From the NCBI RefSeq assembly GCF_900129315.1, contig NZ_FQUS01000002.1, positions 124,001 to 188,000 on the forward strand: 64,000 nt of DNA, given 5' to 3'. Positions 50,974-60,873 of the stretch are shown one piece after another. Every line of letters begins with the position of its first letter. The stretch's first letter is position 1. Position numbers and translations under genes: made by a program. Source of the DNA: Fodinibius roseus. Lineage in GTDB: Bacteria; Bacteroidota; Rhodothermia; Balneolales; Balneolaceae. The notes under the pieces are model-generated. The model ran no database searches, had not been told where the DNA came from, and saw only the letters and a list, made by a program, of their open reading frames with translations.

Positions 50974-51564
50974 ATGAATACGCCTGCTTCTGAACCCACG
51001 ACCCTGCATATAAAAAACATGGTGTGTCCCCGCTGCGTGATGGTGGTGCGGCAGACCCTCGAAGAACTTGGGTTCGAGGTACTGGAGGTGGAACTGGGAC
51101 AAGCTGTTGTTCAGGCCGGTGAACCGGTCCCACTGGATCGAACGGAAGAAAAACTCAGAGAATACGGCTTTGAACTGATTCGGGGCAGGAACCGGCAGCT
51201 TGTAGAGCAGATTAAAACGCTGCTGATACGTTATGTACAGGAGTCCGAACAGTCGGAGGAAAGTCCGAAGCTTTCGGAATATCTTGCCGGAGAGCTGCAT
51301 CAAAACTATTCTTCGCTGAGTTCTGCTTTTTCCGAAAGCCAGGATACGACGATTGAAAAATATTTGATCCACCTCAAAATTGAGCGGGTCAAGGAACTGC
51401 TTTCCTATGGAGAGATGACGCTGAGCGAGATCGCCTATCGCCTGAATTACAGCAGCGTAGCCTATCTTTCGAACCAGTTTAAACAGGTTACCGGGATGTC
51501 GGTGACCGACTATAAAAAAGCCCGCGATTCGTTCCGCAAGCACCTGGATGGGATTGAGGAGTGA
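50974..51564 (+). CDS. AraC-family regulator fused to an HMA-like metal domain
   Basis: A 196-residue protein. Residues 8-78 are HMA-like: 'TLHIKNMVCPRCVMVVRQTLEELGFEV' (in part) with C18 and C21 as a CxxC pair and the beta-alpha-beta order kept. After a helical linker, residues about 120-190 form the AraC double helix-turn-helix ('IEKYLIHLKIERVKELLSYGEMTLSEIAYRLNYSSVAYLSNQFKQVTGMSVTDYKK', in part). The pairing suggests a regulator that senses Cu+ or a similar metal directly. It is the first gene of the copper island; CopZ- and CopA-like genes follow. Domain calls are firm, the sensed metal is inferred. Confidence 0.88.
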   Translation: MNTPASEPTTLHIKNMVCPRCVMVVRQTLEELGFEVLEVELGQAVVQAGEPVPLDRTEEKLREYGFELIRGRNRQLVEQIKTLLIRYVQESEQSEESPKLSEYLAGELHQNYSSLSSAFSESQDTTIEKYLIHLKIERVKELLSYGEMTLSEIAYRLNYSSVAYLSNQFKQVTGMSVTDYKKARDSFRKHLDGIEE

Positions 51565-51768
51565 TTCGAATTTTTGGGGCCGGCCCAACCCGCGCCTGCA
51601 TCCCTGACTCTCGCCGGGGCTAAGCATGGAGGGATAATAAAATTCTTTTCAGGCTCAGCGTTTATTTCATATTCAATATTCATATAGCTGCCCATTCAAT
51701 TTGAAGGATAGAAGTGGGAGGCAGGTTGCAGGTGGAGGAATTTAGAATTCCGGAGTCTGTAACACTGA

Positions 51769-51833
51769 CAAAAATTCCACAACAATCACCAACAATTCCG
51801 TAACAGATTCTCTGTTCCTCTTCCATAACTTTG
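51769..51833 (+). promoter_or_regulatory. Candidate AraC-activated promoter of the copper genes
   Basis: CAAAAATTCC (51769-51778) and CAACAATTCC (51790-51799) are direct repeats 21 bp apart, two helical turns, as AraC dimers bind. TAACTTTG (51826-51833) matches the Bacteroidota -7 element TAnnTTTG, and no -33 TTTG is present, as in activator-dependent promoters. The CopZ-like gene starts 37 bp downstream. The rest of 51565-51869 holds no gene. Confidence 0.55.
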
Positions 51834-51869
51834 GAATGAAAAATAAACAGCGCTCTAAATCAATATATA

Positions 51870-52115
51870 ATGGATAAGCAATCAGGTGCGACAAAAACGA
51901 CGACAATAGATATAAATATCAGCGGAATGTCCTGTAGTGGCTGTGCCGCTTCTGTTCAGCAGGCCCTTGATAATATTGACGGGGTGAAAGAGGCAGCCGT
52001 GGATCTTGAGAATAACTCGGCGTCCGTAACTTATAATCCGAATGCGATTACGGAGGATGACTTTGAGCGGGCTGTACAGGGGGCGGGATATGGATTTAAA
52101 GGCGCGAGACGGTAA
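51870..52115 (+). CDS. CopZ-like heavy-metal-associated chaperone
   Basis: An 81-residue cytoplasmic protein consisting of one HMA domain: 'IDINISGMSCSGCAASVQQALDNIDGVKEAAVDLENNSASVTYNP' (in part) with the GMxCxxC pair at about C27/C30. It should bind Cu+ and pass it to the ATPase encoded 200 bp downstream, whose own N-terminal HMA domains are similar. Length and sequence are typical. It follows the candidate regulated promoter directly. Confidence 0.9.
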   Translation: MDKQSGATKTTTIDINISGMSCSGCAASVQQALDNIDGVKEAAVDLENNSASVTYNPNAITEDDFERAVQGAGYGFKGARR

Positions 52116-52315
52116 TGAAGAGGGGGCAGTGGGCAATAGCTTATTGTTGTGCAAATACCTGTCAAAGGTTGAACTCAGAATGGCGAAGCTGACCCAGCTG
52201 ATTTTAAGCAGCTTTTATAGCCTGTGACTTTGTAACCTGCGACCTTCATCTTCAGCTTTAAAGTTACAACCTTCATACAACAACAATTTTAAGGCTAAGC
52301 CTTATTTATATTATT

Positions 52316-54835
52316 ATGGACCAGCAAACAACGCAACTAAGAAAGAAGGCACTTAAGATTGAGGGCATGCACTGTGCAAGCTGTGTGTCGGCGGTCGAAA
52401 AATCGCTCCGTAACAAAAAGGGTGTGGAAGAGGCCTCCGTGAACCTTGCAACCGAGTCGGCTTCTGTTGCTTACGATGAGCAACAGGTCACCGAAGAGGA
52501 GCTGGTGGAGGCGGTTGAGGCAGCGGGATATACGATAGCCAACGAGCAGGTACAAAGCCGTACGCTCAAAATCGAAGGCATGCATTGCGCCAGCTGCGTG
52601 AATTCGGTCCGGAAAATGCTCGAAAAGCTGGATGGGGTACGGGAGGCTTCGGTCAACCTCGCTGCTGAAACGGCAACGGTGCGTTACAGCGGTGATCTGT
52701 CGCTGGATGACTTTGGGGAAGCGGTCGAACAGGCTGGTTATTCGCTGCTGCGGGAAGAATCGGAATCCGGTCAGTCGCAAGGTGAGGCCCGCCAACAACG
52801 GGAGCAGGAAAAGATGAGCAAGGCCAGGTCCAATATGTGGTGGTCCTGGGCACTGACGATCCCCATTATGTTGTGGATGATCCCGGAAATGATCTGGGAC
52901 TATGCCTTCCTCGGCGAAGTCGGTTTTGAAGTCGGGTTGATCGCTCTTTCGGCCGCCGTGATTTTTGTGCCCGGCTGGGAAACGGTCTTAAGTGCCTGGA
53001 AATCCGCGAAAAACAGGACGCCCAACATGGATGTGCTGATCGCCATGGGTGGGCTGGCGGCTCTTTCGACGGGTATTGTAGCGTTACTTCATCAATTTGG
53101 AGTGGCGCCGCCTTTTCACAGCTTTGCCGGTATCGCCGGTATGATTATGGCCTTTCACCTGACCGGCCGGTATATCGAAACCAAGGCGAAGGGTCGCGCA
53201 TCTGATGCCATCCGGAAGCTGTTGACCTTAGAGGCTAAAGAAGCGACCATAGAACGCGATGGAGAAGAGATTAAAATCCCGGTGCGGGAGCTGCGGGCCG
53301 GTGATCTGATGGTCGTTCGTCCCGGCGAAAAAATTCCCACCGATGGCGAGGTAACGGATGGGAGAAGCAGCGTGGATGAGTCCATTGCCACCGGCGAATC
53401 GATGCCTGTGGAGAAAGAGCCGGGGGATGAAGTGATCGGCGCTACACTCAACAAAAACGGAATGCTGAAAGTCAGAGCCACCAGGGTAGGGGAGGATACC
53501 TTTTTGAGCCAGGTAATCAGGATGGTGGAGGAAGCCCAGGGATCCAAGGTGCCCATCCAGGAGTTCGCCGATCGCATTACGGCGGTTTTTGTTCCGGTGG
53601 TATTGGGCGTAGCGGTTGCTACATTGGGACTTTGGACGCTGTTCCCCGGGTTTTTCGGGGGTATTGCGGTCTGGGCTTCGGGTTTTCTGCCGTGGATTAA
53701 TCCGGGTATGGGTAATGTTGCCCTGGCCTTTTACGCCGCCATCGCGGTGCTGGTGATTGCGTGTCCCTGTGCACTGGGACTGGCAACCCCGACCGCGCTG
53801 ATGGTCGGATCCGGCATGGGGGCTGAGAACGGTGTACTTATCCGAAATGGAGAAGCAATCCAGATAATGAAGGATGTGGATACGATTGTGCTGGATAAAA
53901 CCGGGACCATCACCGAAGGTAAACCGGGCGTTACGGACGTCATCGGACTCAACGGGACGTCGGAAGAGGAGATGGTCCGGCTTGCGGCTTCGGCGGAGAG
54001 TGGTTCGGAACATCCACTGGGACAGGCGATTGTGAGCTATGCCGGGGATCGGAATATCCCGCTTGATACGCTGAAAAATTTTGAAGCGGTCACGGGGAAA
54101 GGCATTGAGGCCGTCATTGAAGCTGCCGGTGCGGAAGTGAAGAGTGTTTTAGTGGGGACAAGAGATCTGCTCAGGGAATCGGATGTCGTGCTGGATAGCG
54201 AGACGGAGGAACAACTGAATCGCCTGGAGAAGCAGGCCAAAACGGCTGTGCTGGTTGCCGTCGATGGGAAGACGGCCGGCATTATTGCGGTGGCGGATCC
54301 CGTGAAGGAGGACAGCAGGAAGGCTATTTCACTGCTCAGGGAATTCGGCCTCACCCCGGTGATGATGACCGGAGACAACGAGCGAACCGCCCGGGCGGTA
54401 GCTGCCGAGGTCGGCATCGACGAGGTGATTGCGGGCGTACTGCCCGATCAGAAGTCCGGTGAAATCGAGCGACTGCAGCAACGTGGCAAGATCGTTGCGA
54501 TGGTGGGCGACGGGATTAACGACGCCCCGGCGCTGACCCGCGCTCACGTCGGCATCGCCATCGGTACCGGGACAGACGTGGCCATTGAATCCGGCGATAT
54601 TGTGCTGGTGAAAGGGGACCTGAGCGCGGTGGTGAAATCCGTGAAATTAAGCCGGGCTACGTTCACCAAAATCAAGCAAAACCTGTTCTGGGCTTTCTTT
54701 TACAACGTCGTGATGATACCGCTGGCGATCTTTGGCATGCTGCATCCGCTGCTGGCCGAAGCGGCCATGGCCTTCAGTTCGGTGAATGTGATCGCGAACT
54801 CCCGCCGGCTGAACAGGAAAAATATCCAATTATAA
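52316..54835 (+). CDS. copA: Cu+-exporting P-type ATPase
   Basis: An 839-residue P1B-ATPase. Two N-terminal HMA domains carry GMHCASC (C20/C23 and C91/C94). Eight membrane helices surround the actuator domain ('[13 protein letters not shown]') and the transmembrane metal site CPC (C483-P-C485, in '[16 protein letters not shown]'). '[11 protein letters not shown]' holds the phosphorylated D527; 'SEHPLGQAI' and '[12 protein letters not shown]' complete the nucleotide domain. The C-terminal helix has '[11 protein letters not shown]' with the Cu+-type Asn/Ser. It pumps Cu+ from cytoplasm to periplasm at the cost of ATP. A spacer of 200 bp with an inverted repeat (TTGTAAC/GTTACAA, 52230-52269) precedes it. 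Confidence 0.96.
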   Translation: MDQQTTQLRKKALKIEGMHCASCVSAVEKSLRNKKGVEEASVNLATESASVAYDEQQVTEEELVEAVEAAGYTIANEQVQSRTLKIEGMHCASCVNSVRKMLEKLDGVREASVNLAAETATVRYSGDLSLDDFGEAVEQAGYSLLREESESGQSQGEARQQREQEKMSKARSNMWWSWALTIPIMLWMIPEMIWDYAFLGEVGFEVGLIALSAAVIFVPGWETVLSAWKSAKNRTPNMDVLIAMGGLAALSTGIVALLHQFGVAPPFHSFAGIAGMIMAFHLTGRYIETKAKGRASDAIRKLLTLEAKEATIERDGEEIKIPVRELRAGDLMVVRPGEKIPTDGEVTDGRSSVDESIATGESMPVEKEPGDEVIGATLNKNGMLKVRATRVGEDTFLSQVIRMVEEAQGSKVPIQEFADRITAVFVPVVLGVAVATLGLWTLFPGFFGGIAVWASGFLPWINPGMGNVALAFYAAIAVLVIACPCALGLATPTALMVGSGMGAENGVLIRNGEAIQIMKDVDTIVLDKTGTITEGKPGVTDVIGLNGTSEEEMVRLAASAESGSEHPLGQAIVSYAGDRNIPLDTLKNFEAVTGKGIEAVIEAAGAEVKSVLVGTRDLLRESDVVLDSETEEQLNRLEKQAKTAVLVAVDGKTAGIIAVADPVKEDSRKAISLLREFGLTPVMMTGDNERTARAVAAEVGIDEVIAGVLPDQKSGEIERLQQRGKIVAMVGDGINDAPALTRAHVGIAIGTGTDVAIESGDIVLVKGDLSAVVKSVKLSRATFTKIKQNLFWAFFYNVVMIPLAIFGMLHPLLAEAAMAFSSVNVIANSRRLNRKNIQL

Positions 54836-54920
54836 GACGAAGCTTGTTAATGATTCTTCAACCGTGTCATCTATTGACCTTTGAGAAAACCGTTTATTTT
54901 GATATTATCAAGCTGATCAG

Positions 54921-55343
54921 ATGAAAATTATCAACAAGACATATCGCTGCCTTTCAGCCTTTGTGCTGATCCTGTTTCTTAACAGTCTTATTCTGCCTGT
55001 CGGCCTGTCTGCGGCCGGCCTGTTTTGTAATATGGAAATGGGGACCGGCCGGAGCGGAGTACACACTTGTTTCGGCGTTCAATCCTCTGATCATTCAGGC
55101 GATATGTTGTCGGATAATGAGGTATGCAGCTACCAGCAGATCTGTCAAGAAGCCGTAACCATTCGAAAGGATGAAACAGAGGCCATTCCCCAGCTAAGCC
55201 AGGGCGTTGCGGCCGTACTTGGTCAGACCGGTAGTTTTGTTCATATGTCCGTGTACTCCGGGTTGAAGTTTTCACCGCCAGAATCGAATACAGCAAGCTC
55301 CAATCTGCCTATCTTTTTGTTAAACAGCGTTTTTCTGAATTAG
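54921..55343 (+). CDS. Exported Cys-containing protein of the copper island
   Basis: A 140-residue protein with a signal peptide (LSAFVLILFLNSLILPVGLSAAG, in part). The mature part has 'LFCNMEMGTGRSGVHTCFGVQSSDHSGD', 'EVCSYQQICQEAV' and a hydrophobic C-terminus. Cys, Met and His clustered in this way suggest periplasmic metal binding; Bacteroidota copper islands often hold small proteins of this sort before CusA. I recognise no named family. It lies between copA and the RND pump genes on the same strand, so it is probably co-regulated. Confidence 0.6.
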   Translation: MKIINKTYRCLSAFVLILFLNSLILPVGLSAAGLFCNMEMGTGRSGVHTCFGVQSSDHSGDMLSDNEVCSYQQICQEAVTIRKDETEAIPQLSQGVAAVLGQTGSFVHMSVYSGLKFSPPESNTASSNLPIFLLNSVFLN

Positions 55344-55390
55344 CGATTCCCGCCAACAGGCCCTTCTTTTTTATTGCCTGACAGGTACGT

Positions 55391-55447
55391 AATACGAAAC
55401 AGTTAATGCTGATAAGAAAGCGTTGATCGTATTTCGTATTTCTTATC
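55391..55447. promoter_or_regulatory. Two interleaved inverted repeats upstream of the RND pump gene
   Basis: AATACGAAA (55391-55399) pairs with TTTCGTATT (55432-55440), and GATAAGAAA (55411-55419) pairs with TTTCTTATC (55439-55447). The order A-B-A'-B' is that of a pseudoknot or of two overlapping operators. It ends 37 bp before the pump start codon. Confidence 0.45.
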
Positions 55448-55484
55448 ACCCACTTTGACTATTGTTTGCTAATTCAGAACGCCC

Positions 55485-58400
55485 ATGCTTGACAAAATTA
55501 TACGTTTTTTCCTTGAGAATAAGCTCATTTCAGTACTCCTGCTGCTTCTTTTTGTAGGATGGGGAATGGCCGTGGCTCCCTTTAACTGGCAGCTTGACGA
55601 AATCTTTCCCCGCGATCCGGTGCCGGTGGATGCCATCCCGGATCTGGGTGAAAACCAGCAGATCGTTCATACGGAATGGCCGGGACGTTCGCCACAGGAC
55701 ATTGAAGATCAGATAACCTATCCGCTGACCACAGAGTTGCTGGGGCTTCCCGGAGTTAAAAGTGTACGAAGCAGTTCTATGATCGGTCTTTCCACCATCT
55801 ATGTGATTTTTGAGGAGGATATTGAATTTTACTGGAGCCGGTCCCGTATCCTGGAAAAGCTTAACGCGCTTCCCTCTGGCACCTTGCCCGGGGACGTACA
55901 ACCATCACTCGGACCTGATGCCACCGGGCTCGGACAGATATTCTGGTATACCCTGGAGGGACGGGATGAAAACGGCGACCCGGCCGGCGGATGGGATCCG
56001 CAGGAACTGCGTACCATCCAGGATTATACGGTGGATTACGCTCTGACTTCAGCCCAGGGGGTAGCCGAGGTAGCTCCCGTTGGAGGATATGTCAGGGAAT
56101 ACCAGGTGGACGTTGATCCGGAAGCAATGCAGGTGTACGGTATCACCATGCAGCAGATTTTTGAGGCGGTTCGCGGCAGTAATGTTGATGTGGGTGCACG
56201 AACGGTAGAGATGAATAATGTGGAGTATCTGGTGCGGGGACTGGGCTACATCAAGAGCCTCGAGGATCTGGAAAAGGCGGTGGTGGTAAGCAGAGATAAT
56301 ACGCCTGTCCGTATTCAGGATATAGCCCATGTTACTTATGGTCCGGCCATGCAGAGAGGTGCTCTCGACAAGTCCGGCGCCGAAGCGGTCGGTGGCGTGG
56401 TTGTGGCACGACAGGGGGAGAACCCGCTGCAGGTGATCCAGAATGTCAAAGAGCAGATTAGCGAAATTTCTGCGGGTTTGCCCTCCAAAACGCTGGAGGA
56501 CGGCACGGAATCAAAGGTTACCATTGTGCCGTTTTACGATCGCACTAAACTCATCATGGAGACGCTGGGTACCCTGGAAGAGGCCCTGTTTTTACAGATC
56601 CTGGTAACCATTATTGTGGTTATTGTCATGGTGATGAACCTGCGATCATCGGTGTTGATTTCCGGCTTACTTCCCATAGCCGTGTTAATGACCTTCATCT
56701 CCATGAAATACGGCGGCGTGGACGCCAATATCGTGGCGCTGACGGGTATTGCTATTGCTATCGGTACCATGGTGGATATGGCGGTGATTCTCACCGAAAA
56801 TATGATCCGGCATATCGACGAGGCCGGCGATGAGGAGCCATTGCTGGAGGTGATTTTCAGAGCAACGAGTGAGGTTGCTTCGGCGGTGGTTACCGCTGTT
56901 TCAACTACTGTTATCAGTTTCTTGCCGGTCTTTACGATGGTGGCCGCCGAGGGCAAGCTGTTTATTCCGCTGGCCTACACCAAGACGTTTGCGCTGATTG
57001 CTTCTATTATTATTTCCCTGATCATTATACCGCCCTTTGCCCACTGGTTCTTTTCGGTACGCATCAAAAAGCGTCCGCTGAAAATCGCCTGGAACGGACT
57101 GGTCGTTGTACTGGGATTAATAAGCATCATTTTCTCCGTACTTCCCTGGGCCGGATGGCTGTTGCTGTTATTCGGAGCCAATACGCTTGCATCCCTATAT
57201 GGAGAAGCATACGACGAGCGGCAGGCTGTTCGGATTAACAATGTTATAGCCGCCATCGTCGTCACATGGCTGCTGACAAAAGCCTGGCTGCCACTGGGCC
57301 CGGAAGTATCCCTGTTTGCAAATTTCATTTTTGTAGGCGGTATCGCTGCGGTTTTGATCGGGATCTTTTTCCTCTTTATCCGCTATTTCCGTCCCATTCT
57401 ACAGTGGGCGCTGTACTACCGGAAAACCTTTCTTTCCCTTCCACTGGTGCTGGTGCTCCTGGGCGTTACCATCTGGCTGGGATACGGTACCATGTTCGGG
57501 TGGATGGAAAAAGGATTAGACTCGGCAGGGGTAACGGTGGGGGAAACAGCGGCCTGGACTGCCATGGAAGAAACCTTTCCCGGGCTCGGGGAAGAATTTA
57601 TGCCGCCGCTGGATGAAGGCACTTTTCTGCTGATGCCCACTACCATGCCACACGTGGGCGTCGAAGAGGCAAAAGATTATATGCAAAAAATTGATATGGC
57701 GGTCACATCGATTCCTGAAGTGGATATGGTCGTAGGAAAGCTCGGAAGGGCGGAAACTGCGCTGGATCCCGCTCCGATTTCGATGTATGAAAATATAATC
57801 CAGTATAAAAGTGAGTATAAACGAGATGAAGACGGGCGGCGCATTCGCTTTGCGGTCAATGAAGAGGGAGAATATGTGCGCAATGAATCCGGGGAATTAA
57901 TCCCCGACTTAGGCGGGAAGTATTACCGGCAGTGGCGCGATCATATCCAAAGTCCGGATGATATCTGGAATGAAATCGTTGATGCCAGTCGTGTGCCGGG
58001 CTTGACTTCAGCCCCCAAATTGCAGCCGATTGAAACCAGGCAGATTATGCTGCAGTCCGGGATGCGTGCTCCCATGGGCATCAAGGTTAAAGGCCCCGAT
58101 CTTGGAACCATTGAATCGTTTGGACTTGAGATGGAGGAAGTGCTTCGGGAAGTGCCCGGGGTGCAAAGCCAGACTGTTTTCGCCGATCGCATTGTGGGCA
58201 AACCCTATCTGGAAATTGAATGGGACAGGGAAGCTCTGGCTCGGTACGGGTTAAAAATTGCGGACGTCCAGCAGTACCTGGAAGTTGCTATGGGCGGAAT
58301 GGCGTTGACCCAAACAGTGGAGGGCCGCGAGCGGTACCCCGTCCGGGTCAGATATGCCCGGGAGTACCGGGACAGCCCGGAAGAGATCGAGCGGATGTTC

Positions 58401-59294
58401 GTAGCTACAGCGTCGGGGACAAACATCCCGCTGGGTATGCTCGGAGAAGTCAAGTACCGGCAGGGTCCGCAGGTCGTTAAAAGTGAAGATACCTTTTTGA
58501 CGGGTTATGTGACCTTCGACAAGCGGGATGGGTTTTCTGAAGTAGAGGTTGTGGAAGCGGCCCGGAAGGTTATCAATGAAAAGATTGACAAGGGAGAGCT
58601 CTCGGTGCCTTCGGGACTCAGCTTCGAATTTGCCGGGAATTATGAAAACCAGGTACGGGCCGAGAAACGCCTTTCGGTCGTAATGCCTGTTACCTTGCTC
58701 ATCATCTTTCTTATTCTCTACTTTCAGTTCCGATCTATCTCCACTACGGCCATGATCTTCAGCAGCATATTTGTGGCCTGGGCGGGGGGCTTTATCATGC
58801 TTTGGCTGTACGGACAGCCCTGGTTTATGAATTTCGAACTGTTCGGCACCAATATGCGCGATCTGTTCCAGATGGGGGTCGTAAACCTCAGTGTTGCCGT
58901 ATGGGTTGGGTTTATTGCTCTATTCGGCATTGCAGCCGACGGCGCTGTTGTTATTGCCACTTATATCCACCAGCTGATGGACCGGCATAAACCTGAAAGT
59001 GTCGGGGAACTCCATGAAATTATCATAAAAGCCGGGAGTTTACGTATTCGTCCCACCCTGATGACCACCGCTACCACTACGCTGGCACTATTGCCGATTC
59101 TTACTTCAAGCGGTCGGGGAGCCGATATTATGATCCCCATGGCCATCCCCACCTTCGGCGGCATGATGGTTGCTATTGTCACGCTTTTCGTGGTGCCCGT
59201 ACTCTATGCGGTCTGGCATGAATCCAAATGGAAGATCAAAGATAAAATGGAGCAGATGCCGCTGACAGAAAATACTAATAATGGAATAAACTAA
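55485..59294 (+). CDS. cusA: CusA/CzcA-family heavy-metal RND efflux pump
   Basis: A 1269-residue inner-membrane pump, longer than the usual 1040-1050. Family parts: 'HTEWPGRSPQDIEDQITYPLTTELLGLPGVKSVRSSS' (in part), 'GIAIAIGTMVDMAVILTENMIRHID' (in part) with the proton-relay acids, and 'PLDEGTFLLMP'. 'RQIMLQSGMRAPMGIKV' is the periplasmic Met-containing metal-path region. The extra length comes mostly from a hydrophobic insertion (about 525-650) with four additional helices between the two halves, plus a charged periplasmic stretch near 770-810. It should move Cu+/Ag+ or divalent metals out through CusB and CusC. The stop overlaps the next in-frame ATG (TAATG). Confidence 0.92.
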   Translation: MLDKIIRFFLENKLISVLLLLLFVGWGMAVAPFNWQLDEIFPRDPVPVDAIPDLGENQQIVHTEWPGRSPQDIEDQITYPLTTELLGLPGVKSVRSSSMIGLSTIYVIFEEDIEFYWSRSRILEKLNALPSGTLPGDVQPSLGPDATGLGQIFWYTLEGRDENGDPAGGWDPQELRTIQDYTVDYALTSAQGVAEVAPVGGYVREYQVDVDPEAMQVYGITMQQIFEAVRGSNVDVGARTVEMNNVEYLVRGLGYIKSLEDLEKAVVVSRDNTPVRIQDIAHVTYGPAMQRGALDKSGAEAVGGVVVARQGENPLQVIQNVKEQISEISAGLPSKTLEDGTESKVTIVPFYDRTKLIMETLGTLEEALFLQILVTIIVVIVMVMNLRSSVLISGLLPIAVLMTFISMKYGGVDANIVALTGIAIAIGTMVDMAVILTENMIRHIDEAGDEEPLLEVIFRATSEVASAVVTAVSTTVISFLPVFTMVAAEGKLFIPLAYTKTFALIASIIISLIIIPPFAHWFFSVRIKKRPLKIAWNGLVVVLGLISIIFSVLPWAGWLLLLFGANTLASLYGEAYDERQAVRINNVIAAIVVTWLLTKAWLPLGPEVSLFANFIFVGGIAAVLIGIFFLFIRYFRPILQWALYYRKTFLSLPLVLVLLGVTIWLGYGTMFGWMEKGLDSAGVTVGETAAWTAMEETFPGLGEEFMPPLDEGTFLLMPTTMPHVGVEEAKDYMQKIDMAVTSIPEVDMVVGKLGRAETALDPAPISMYENIIQYKSEYKRDEDGRRIRFAVNEEGEYVRNESGELIPDLGGKYYRQWRDHIQSPDDIWNEIVDASRVPGLTSAPKLQPIETRQIMLQSGMRAPMGIKVKGPDLGTIESFGLEMEEVLREVPGVQSQTVFADRIVGKPYLEIEWDREALARYGLKIADVQQYLEVAMGGMALTQTVEGRERYPVRVRYAREYRDSPEEIERMFVATASGTNIPLGMLGEVKYRQGPQVVKSEDTFLTGYVTFDKRDGFSEVEVVEAARKVINEKIDKGELSVPSGLSFEFAGNYENQVRAEKRLSVVMPVTLLIIFLILYFQFRSISTTAMIFSSIFVAWAGGFIMLWLYGQPWFMNFELFGTNMRDLFQMGVVNLSVAVWVGFIALFGIAADGAVVIATYIHQLMDRHKPESVGELHEIIIKAGSLRIRPTLMTTATTTLALLPILTSSGRGADIMIPMAIPTFGGMMVAIVTLFVVPVLYAVWHESKWKIKDKMEQMPLTENTNNGIN

Positions 59295-59431
59295 TGGATA
59301 TGTCATCAGAAATTATAACATCAACGGAATCAAACTTTTCCCTCAATCTACCGGAAAAATACCGTGAAAAGTCCCCTTTCGAAGGTCGCCGGCGCCTCAC
59401 AGCTATAGCGACAGGGCAGGGATCAAGGGAA

Positions 59432-60772
59432 ATGATGCAAACTTTTTTACGCTGTCTTGGCTGGACAATCATTCTGTTTGCTTCCGTATTCGTTTTGGGA
59501 ATAGCACAAAATACCCGGGCACAGGATCCCCCTTCACCGGGATCCGGGGATGCGGTTGAAGACAGCCTGGTCCTACACAGGTACATACAAGAAGCCTTGG
59601 CCAATAATCCACAAATTGAAGGATTGTTTCAGCAATATTATGCCCGGATGGAGCAGGTTCCGCAGGTTGGGGCCCTGCCGGATCCCGAAATTATGTTTCA
59701 ATATCATATTAATCCGATGGAGCAGAGTAATCCCCTGACCCGAACTACGGTCAGTGCCACACAACGGTTTCCGTGGTTTGGAACGCTCAATAAGCGAGAG
59801 GAACGGGTGAAAAAGGTAGCCGATGTGGAGTGGACGGCTTTTGAAGAGGCGCGCAATGAAATTGTGCAGAGAGTAAAAAAGCGCTGGTATCGAATACATG
59901 AATTACACCATCATTTAATGATCTTCCGCCAGAACATGGATTTGCTGGGCCAGCTGAAACGGCAGGTGCAAAGGCGGTATGAAAGCGGGGATGTCAGCCA
60001 GGTGGATCTGCTTCGAATTCAAATTGAACAGGACAACCTGGAAACGAGGATTGTTAATACCGAAGAGGAGCTGGAGGCGATGAAAGTTCACTTTAATTCA
60101 TTGCTGAACCGACCGGCTGAGGCAGAGGTGTATATACCGGATGTAATGTACAGTTCACAGCTGGCAAGGAGTGAGGAACGCCTGCGGCAGGTGATCTACA
60201 ATCGCAATCCGGAGCTCCGCGGAAGAGAGCTTCAGGAAGAAGCCGCCCTGGTTGCCGAAGAACAGGCGCGCCTGGAGGGTCGCCCGTCGTTCGGCCTGGG
60301 GCTGATGGTTATGAATAAGAACTTCATGTATATGCCCCTGATGTCCGGCGAACGAGCGGGATTAACCGGATCCCTGACCATACGTCTTCCACTATCGCGC
60401 TCCAAATATCGCGCTCAACGGCAAGAAGCTCGCATTGAAGCCCGGATCGCACGCGAAGAGCAGCAGGAGGTTACGGACCGTTTGACCGCCGAGACAGAAT
60501 CCCTGTTGCAGCAGTACCGTGATGCCGATCGCAGAATTGCTCTCCATGAAGAGCGGTTGATTCCGCAGACCCGCCAGGCGCTCAGAATAGCATTGTCTGA
60601 ATATGCCGGGGGACGCGGCGACTTTGAACAGATCATTCAGTTACAGCAGCAGCTGCTAAAATATGAAATGATGCTAAACACCGCTTACGTGGAGCAAAAT
60701 ATTGCTATAGCTGAAATAGAGGCGCTGGCGGGGGAATATAATGCAACACCGGAAGAGATGGAAATAGAGTAA
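59432..60772 (+). CDS. cusC: TolC-family outer-membrane channel of the metal pump (CusC-like)
   Basis: A 446-residue protein from ATG 59432, which begins the signal peptide (LGWTIILFASVFVLGIAQ). An earlier in-frame ATG (59294) overlaps the cusA stop and would bury the signal after 46 residues; translation could still begin there by coupling. The mature protein has two outer-membrane-efflux repeats ('LVLHRYIQEALANNPQIEGLFQQYYARMEQ', in part; 'YNRNPELRGRELQEEAALVAEEQARLEGRPSFGLGLMV', in part) and long helices rich in Glu, Arg and Gln. It forms the exit duct for the CusA-CusB pump. Confidence 0.88.
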   Translation: MMQTFLRCLGWTIILFASVFVLGIAQNTRAQDPPSPGSGDAVEDSLVLHRYIQEALANNPQIEGLFQQYYARMEQVPQVGALPDPEIMFQYHINPMEQSNPLTRTTVSATQRFPWFGTLNKREERVKKVADVEWTAFEEARNEIVQRVKKRWYRIHELHHHLMIFRQNMDLLGQLKRQVQRRYESGDVSQVDLLRIQIEQDNLETRIVNTEEELEAMKVHFNSLLNRPAEAEVYIPDVMYSSQLARSEERLRQVIYNRNPELRGRELQEEAALVAEEQARLEGRPSFGLGLMVMNKNFMYMPLMSGERAGLTGSLTIRLPLSRSKYRAQRQEARIEARIAREEQQEVTDRLTAETESLLQQYRDADRRIALHEERLIPQTRQALRIALSEYAGGRGDFEQIIQLQQQLLKYEMMLNTAYVEQNIAIAEIEALAGEYNATPEEMEIE

Positions 60773-60873
60773 TAGAGTAGTTAGAACGTACGATACATAT
60801 TAATCCTGATTAAAAGTTATCAGCTGTCGGCATTCAGCTAATGGCTGATTAAAAGCTAAAATACCATACTATC

